DNA from: Bradyrhizobium macuxiense | GTDB lineage: Bacteria > Pseudomonadota > Alphaproteobacteria > Rhizobiales > Xanthobacteraceae | Direction of reading: 5' to 3' | DNA length: 64,000 nucleotides | Assembly: GCF_007993935.1 (NCBI RefSeq) | Contig: NZ_VITY01000008.1 | Span: 186,001 to 250,000, forward strand | In this document: positions 61,390 through 64,000 of the stretch, in pieces | Position numbering within the stretch: position 1 is the first letter of the stretch | Layout: each line of letters starts with the position of its first letter | The notes under the pieces: generated by a model | The model's database searches: none | Seen by the model: the letters and a program-made list of their open reading frames with translations, nothing else | Told to the model about the DNA's origin: nothing | Program-made: the position numbers and the translations under genes

Positions 61390-62403
61390 CTAGCCCTCCA
61401 GCCTGACGCGCGGATCGATCACGCCGTAGAGGATGTCGATCAGGAGATTCAGCAGCACGTACATCACCGCCATGGTCAACACGAAGCCCTGGACGGGCGC
61501 GAAGTCGGATGCGATCAGCGCCTCGACCGCGTAGGAGCCGATGCCGGGCCAGGCGAACACCTTCTCCACCAGCACATTGGCGCCGAGCAGGAAGGAGAAC
61601 ACCATGCTGAGCGTGGTGATGACCGGCAGCATGGCGTTGCGGAAGGCGTAGGTGACGATCACCTTGCCGGGCGACAGGCCGCTGGCGCGTGCGGTGCGGA
61701 CGAAATCCGACGCCAACACCGCCAGCATCGAGGCCCGTGTCATGCGCGCGATCGGCGCCAGCGAAAAGATCGCAAGCGTCACCGCCGGCAGGATCAATTG
61801 GCTGAGCGCCGAACGAAACGCCTCGACGTCGCGCGCGATCAGCGTGTCGATCAGATAGAAGCCGGTGACGGTCGGCGGCGCGCTATAGAACACGTCGAGC
61901 CGGCCGAGCGGCGCCGGCGCCCAGCCGAGCCGGAAATAGAACACGTAGACCAGCACGAGCCCGGTGAAGAACACCGGCAGCGATACGCCGGACGTGGTGG
62001 TGACGCGGCAGAGATGATCGATCCAGGAGCCCGGCCGCGTCGCGGCCAGCACGCCGAGCGGAATCGCGATCAAGATCGAGACGACAAGACCAAGCAAAGT
62101 GAGCTCGGCCGACGCCGGCAGGCGGTTGCGCAGCTCAGCGGCGACCGGCTGGCCGGTGGTCAGCGAGGTGCCGAGATCGCCATGGGCGAGATCGCCGGTG
62201 TAGCGGACGAACTGCTCGATCAGCGGCTTGTCGAAGCCGAGCTTCTTCCTGATCTGGTCCACAGCTTCCTTCGTTGCCGCAGGTCCCGCGAAATACGCCG
62301 CGGGATCGCCCGGTAGCGCGCGTGTCAGCAGGAACGTCACGATCACGACCCCGATCAATGACGGAATCGCGAACAAGAGCCGCTTGCCGATCAGGGTCAG
62401 CAT
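61390..62403 (-). CDS. Peptide/nickel-type ABC transporter permease DppB-like
   Basis: A 337-residue permease with the DppB/OppB opening MLTLIGKRLLFAIPSLIGVVIVTFLLTRALPGDPA, periplasmic domain and EAA loop (VRTARASGLSPGKVIVTYAFRNAMLP). The start at 62403 is at the edge of a repeat-rich leader; the open frame further upstream reads through that repeat and is not real. It is transcribed with the DppC-like gene, 3 bases before it. Confidence 0.94.
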   Translation of the reverse strand: MLTLIGKRLLFAIPSLIGVVIVTFLLTRALPGDPAAYFAGPAATKEAVDQIRKKLGFDKPLIEQFVRYTGDLAHGDLGTSLTTGQPVAAELRNRLPASAELTLLGLVVSILIAIPLGVLAATRPGSWIDHLCRVTTTSGVSLPVFFTGLVLVYVFYFRLGWAPAPLGRLDVFYSAPPTVTGFYLIDTLIARDVEAFRSALSQLILPAVTLAIFSLAPIARMTRASMLAVLASDFVRTARASGLSPGKVIVTYAFRNAMLPVITTLSMVFSFLLGANVLVEKVFAWPGIGSYAVEALIASDFAPVQGFVLTMAVMYVLLNLLIDILYGVIDPRVRLEG

Positions 62404-62448
62404 GGCGCTCTCCCGATCCAAACACGCAAAGCCACAACGGTAGTGGCC

Positions 62449-62556
62449 GGGCTCCCTCCCCCCTTGCGGGGGAGGGTTGGGGAGAGGGGTAGCCACGAGC
62501 ACCGCCGCCTGGGCTTACCCCTCTCCCTGCCCCTCCCCCGCAAGGGGGGAGGGAAT
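62449..62556. repeat. Palindromic repeat, CCCTCCCCC family (copy 4, inverted pair)
   Basis: Units ctccctccccccttgcgggg and cctcccccgcaaggggggag face each other with only about 40 bases between. Confidence 0.92.
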
Positions 62557-62629
62557 GAGAGAGTAGTGCTCACCTCACTTGGGTGAAGAGCCGACACGGC
62601 GTCAGGCAAAGCCCCGACGGGATTGGCAG

Positions 62630-62881
62630 GGCTCCCTCCCCCACGCAACCGGGGTGTACCCCGGTTGCGCATCATTGATCTGCGCAAGTCGGACAGGCCC
62701 GACTTGCGGCGGGGGAGGGTTGGGGAGAGGGGTGCCGCTTGCTCAGAGGCCAGACGGAACGCACCTCTCGTCCGCGCGTGATGCAGCGAATGATTTGGCG
62801 CGATCTTGCCTGACGTCGTCCTTCCGAGTTCGCGGCTTACCCCTCTCCCCACCCTCCCCCGCAAGGGGGGAGGGAGCCTGA
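62630..62881. repeat. Composite palindromic repeat, CCCTCCCCC family with nested insertion (copy 5)
   Basis: The left unit again contains a 66-base block (62643-62708) with acgcaaccggggtg/accccggttgcg and gcaagtcggac/cccgacttgc; the right unit is at 62835-62881. Together with copy 4 it fills the 540-base gap between the binding-protein and permease genes, and nothing else was seen there. Confidence 0.9.
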
Positions 62882-62945
62882 GAGGTGTGCTCACCTCACG
62901 AAACGCGGCATGCACCAGAGTGTCGTGGACGAAGCGCATCACCCC

Positions 62946-64000
62946 TCACCCCTTCGCCATCGCGCGATAGTCCAGCCGGCGGTGGAACCAGTACTCGTAG
63001 CCCGAGATGTTCTTCTGCATCGCGACGTTGACGAAGGGCTGATAGAGCGGGATGCGCGGGATGTCGGCGAAGGCGAGATCGACGAAGCCCTTGACGTCGG
63101 CGTCGTAGGCCGCGGTGTCGCCGTTGGCGGCGGCGATGCGCGCGCCGTCGATGAGCTTGTCCATCTCGGGCGACTTGTAGCTCATCGTGTTGAAGATCGA
63201 ATTGTTGCCGTGATAGCACCAGTAGAAGAAGTACTCTGGGTAATCGAGCCAGCCCGAGAACACGTTGGTGAACAGCGGCATCTCCTTCTTGGTGAGCTCG
63301 GTGCGCCAGTTGGCGCCGGGCACCTTGTTGATCGTGGTCTTGATGCCGAGCTGCGCGAGGCTCTCCTGCACCAGCACGCAGAGCGGCTCGTTAACCCCTG
63401 CGAAATTCAGGTCGAACGAGATCGTGGTCTCGAAGCCGTTGGCGTAGCCGGCCTCCGCGAGCAGCGCCTTGGCCTTCTCCATGTCGGTGAAATATTTGGT
63501 CGGTTGCGGCCAGGCGACCTCGGTCGGCTTGTCCTTGGCGGCACCGAACATCGGGTTGGCGAGACCGAACAGCACCGCATCCATGATTTTTTGGTAAGGC
63601 ATCGCGTAGGCCATCGCCTGCCGCACTTTTGGATTGTCGAACGGCGGCTTGGTGACGTTCATGCCGATATACTGGATGCCGTTCGAGAACGGCAGCGAGA
63701 CCACGTTGAGCTTGCCGTTCGCCTTCATCTCCTGGAAATCCTTGAACGGCAGCTCGTAGGAGATGTCGGCATCGCCGCGCTCGAGCAGCGCACGGCGGTT
63801 GCCGGCCTGCGGCACCATGCGCCAGATCACGCGCTTGATCTTCGGCAGCGGACCGCAGACCCAGTCGTCGTTGCGCTCCATGACGACTTCGGTGCCGGCG
63901 GTCCATTTGGTCACCTTGTAGGCGCCGGAGCCCGCGGTCTGCTGCTTGGTGAATTCGAGACCCCAGGGATCCTTCTCGCTGGCGTTCTTCTTGACGAGCT
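62946..64000 (-). CDS. Peptide-type ABC transporter substrate-binding protein (5' end outside window)
   Basis: At least 350 residues of an SBP_bac_5 (DppA/OppA-like) protein, open to the right edge; the signal peptide lies outside. Visible segments include LEFTKQQTAGSGAYKVTKW, ERNDDWVCGPLPKIKRVIWRMVP, LPFSNGIQYIGMNVTKPPFDNPKVRQAMAYA and YFYWCYHGNN, all typical of the cluster. An internal GTG at 63914 is not the start. It begins the importer operon whose downstream genes are atzGEH and a GntR regulator, so its ligand is probably an amide or carboxamide-containing compound, though this is inference. Confidence 0.92.
   Translation of the reverse strand, partial: LVKKNASEKDPWGLEFTKQQTAGSGAYKVTKWTAGTEVVMERNDDWVCGPLPKIKRVIWRMVPQAGNRRALLERGDADISYELPFKDFQEMKANGKLNVVSLPFSNGIQYIGMNVTKPPFDNPKVRQAMAYAMPYQKIMDAVLFGLANPMFGAAKDKPTEVAWPQPTKYFTDMEKAKALLAEAGYANGFETTISFDLNFAGVNEPLCVLVQESLAQLGIKTTINKVPGANWRTELTKKEMPLFTNVFSGWLDYPEYFFYWCYHGNNSIFNTMSYKSPEMDKLIDGARIAAANGDTAAYDADVKGFVDLAFADIPRIPLYQPFVNVAMQKNISGYEYWFHRRLDYRAMAKG

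Noticed and set aside
60763..62316. 517-codon plus-strand frame opposite the two permeases
   Set aside because: His/Arg/Gln-rich low-complexity translation antisense to conserved permeases.

Overview
The window reads as chromosome of a Bradyrhizobium-like alphaproteobacterium (Rhizobiales). The evidence is the high GC content, a GcrA cell-cycle regulator, an argD-argF-hslO block, a CYP199A-type P450, a DbjA-like haloalkane dehalogenase, a BoxR-controlled benzoyl-CoA pathway and many palindromic intergenic repeats of the kind common in Bradyrhizobium and Rhodopseudomonas. No tRNA, rRNA, IS element, phage or CRISPR array was recognised.

Layout. 0-1.8 kb: end of a CheB-type methylesterase, a Crp/Fnr regulator and a DUF6894 protein. 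1.9-5.2 kb (minus strand): argD, argF, hslO. 5.7-6.2 kb: gcrA, with GANTC sites upstream and a strong terminator. 6.6-13.5 kb (minus): phoR, pstS, pstC, pstA, pstB, phoU, phoB, a complete phosphate uptake and signalling block with a canonical Pho box before pstS. 13.6-18.6 kb (minus): a YbhN-type membrane protein, a TetR-dehalogenase-Rdx operon and an OmpA-family protein. 18.7-20.8 kb: polysaccharide deacetylase and an SDR. 20.9-28.1 kb: box pathway (boxB, boxC, alpha/beta hydrolase, benzoate-CoA ligase) plus divergent boxR; boxA and boxD are absent. 28.2-32.1 kb: IclR regulator, a Rieske oxygenase and a glutamine-synthetase-like ligase. 32.1-34.2 kb: a lipase and a membrane protein. 34.3-39.1 kb (minus): a full LivKHMGF-type ABC importer. 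39.5-44.4 kb: DUF805 protein, ECF sigma factor with a small partner, DHA2 exporter, type II NADH dehydrogenase. 44.7-53.4 kb: tannase/feruloyl-esterase-like hydrolase, a frameshifted SnoaL-like gene, an orphan solute-binding protein, CYP199A P450, two MarR regulators and feruloyl-CoA synthetase. 53.6-64 kb: allophanate hydrolase behind a sigma54-type promoter, then (minus) a peptide-type ABC importer, AtzG, AtzE, AtzH and a GntR regulator.

How the parts fit. Three catabolic themes dominate. Aromatic acids enter through ABC-type binding proteins and are activated to CoA thioesters (benzoate-CoA ligase, feruloyl-CoA synthetase), demethylated (CYP199A) or ring-oxidised (box, Rieske). A nitrogen-scavenging locus couples an importer to amide and carboxamide hydrolysis ending at allophanate. 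Phosphate starvation is sensed and answered by the pho/pst block.

The most interesting systems are the importer-AtzGEH-GntR-AtzF locus with its sigma54 promoter, and the IclR-Rieske-glutamine-synthetase-like trio, which resembles a gamma-glutamylation route for amine oxidation. Protein-level oddities include a tannase-family enzyme that has lost both cysteines of its usual CS-D-HC motif, a DbjA-like dehalogenase with a shorter loop, and an ABC ATPase whose inter-domain linker is encoded by a palindromic repeat. Very long open frames antisense to real genes are common here and were discarded as GC artefacts.
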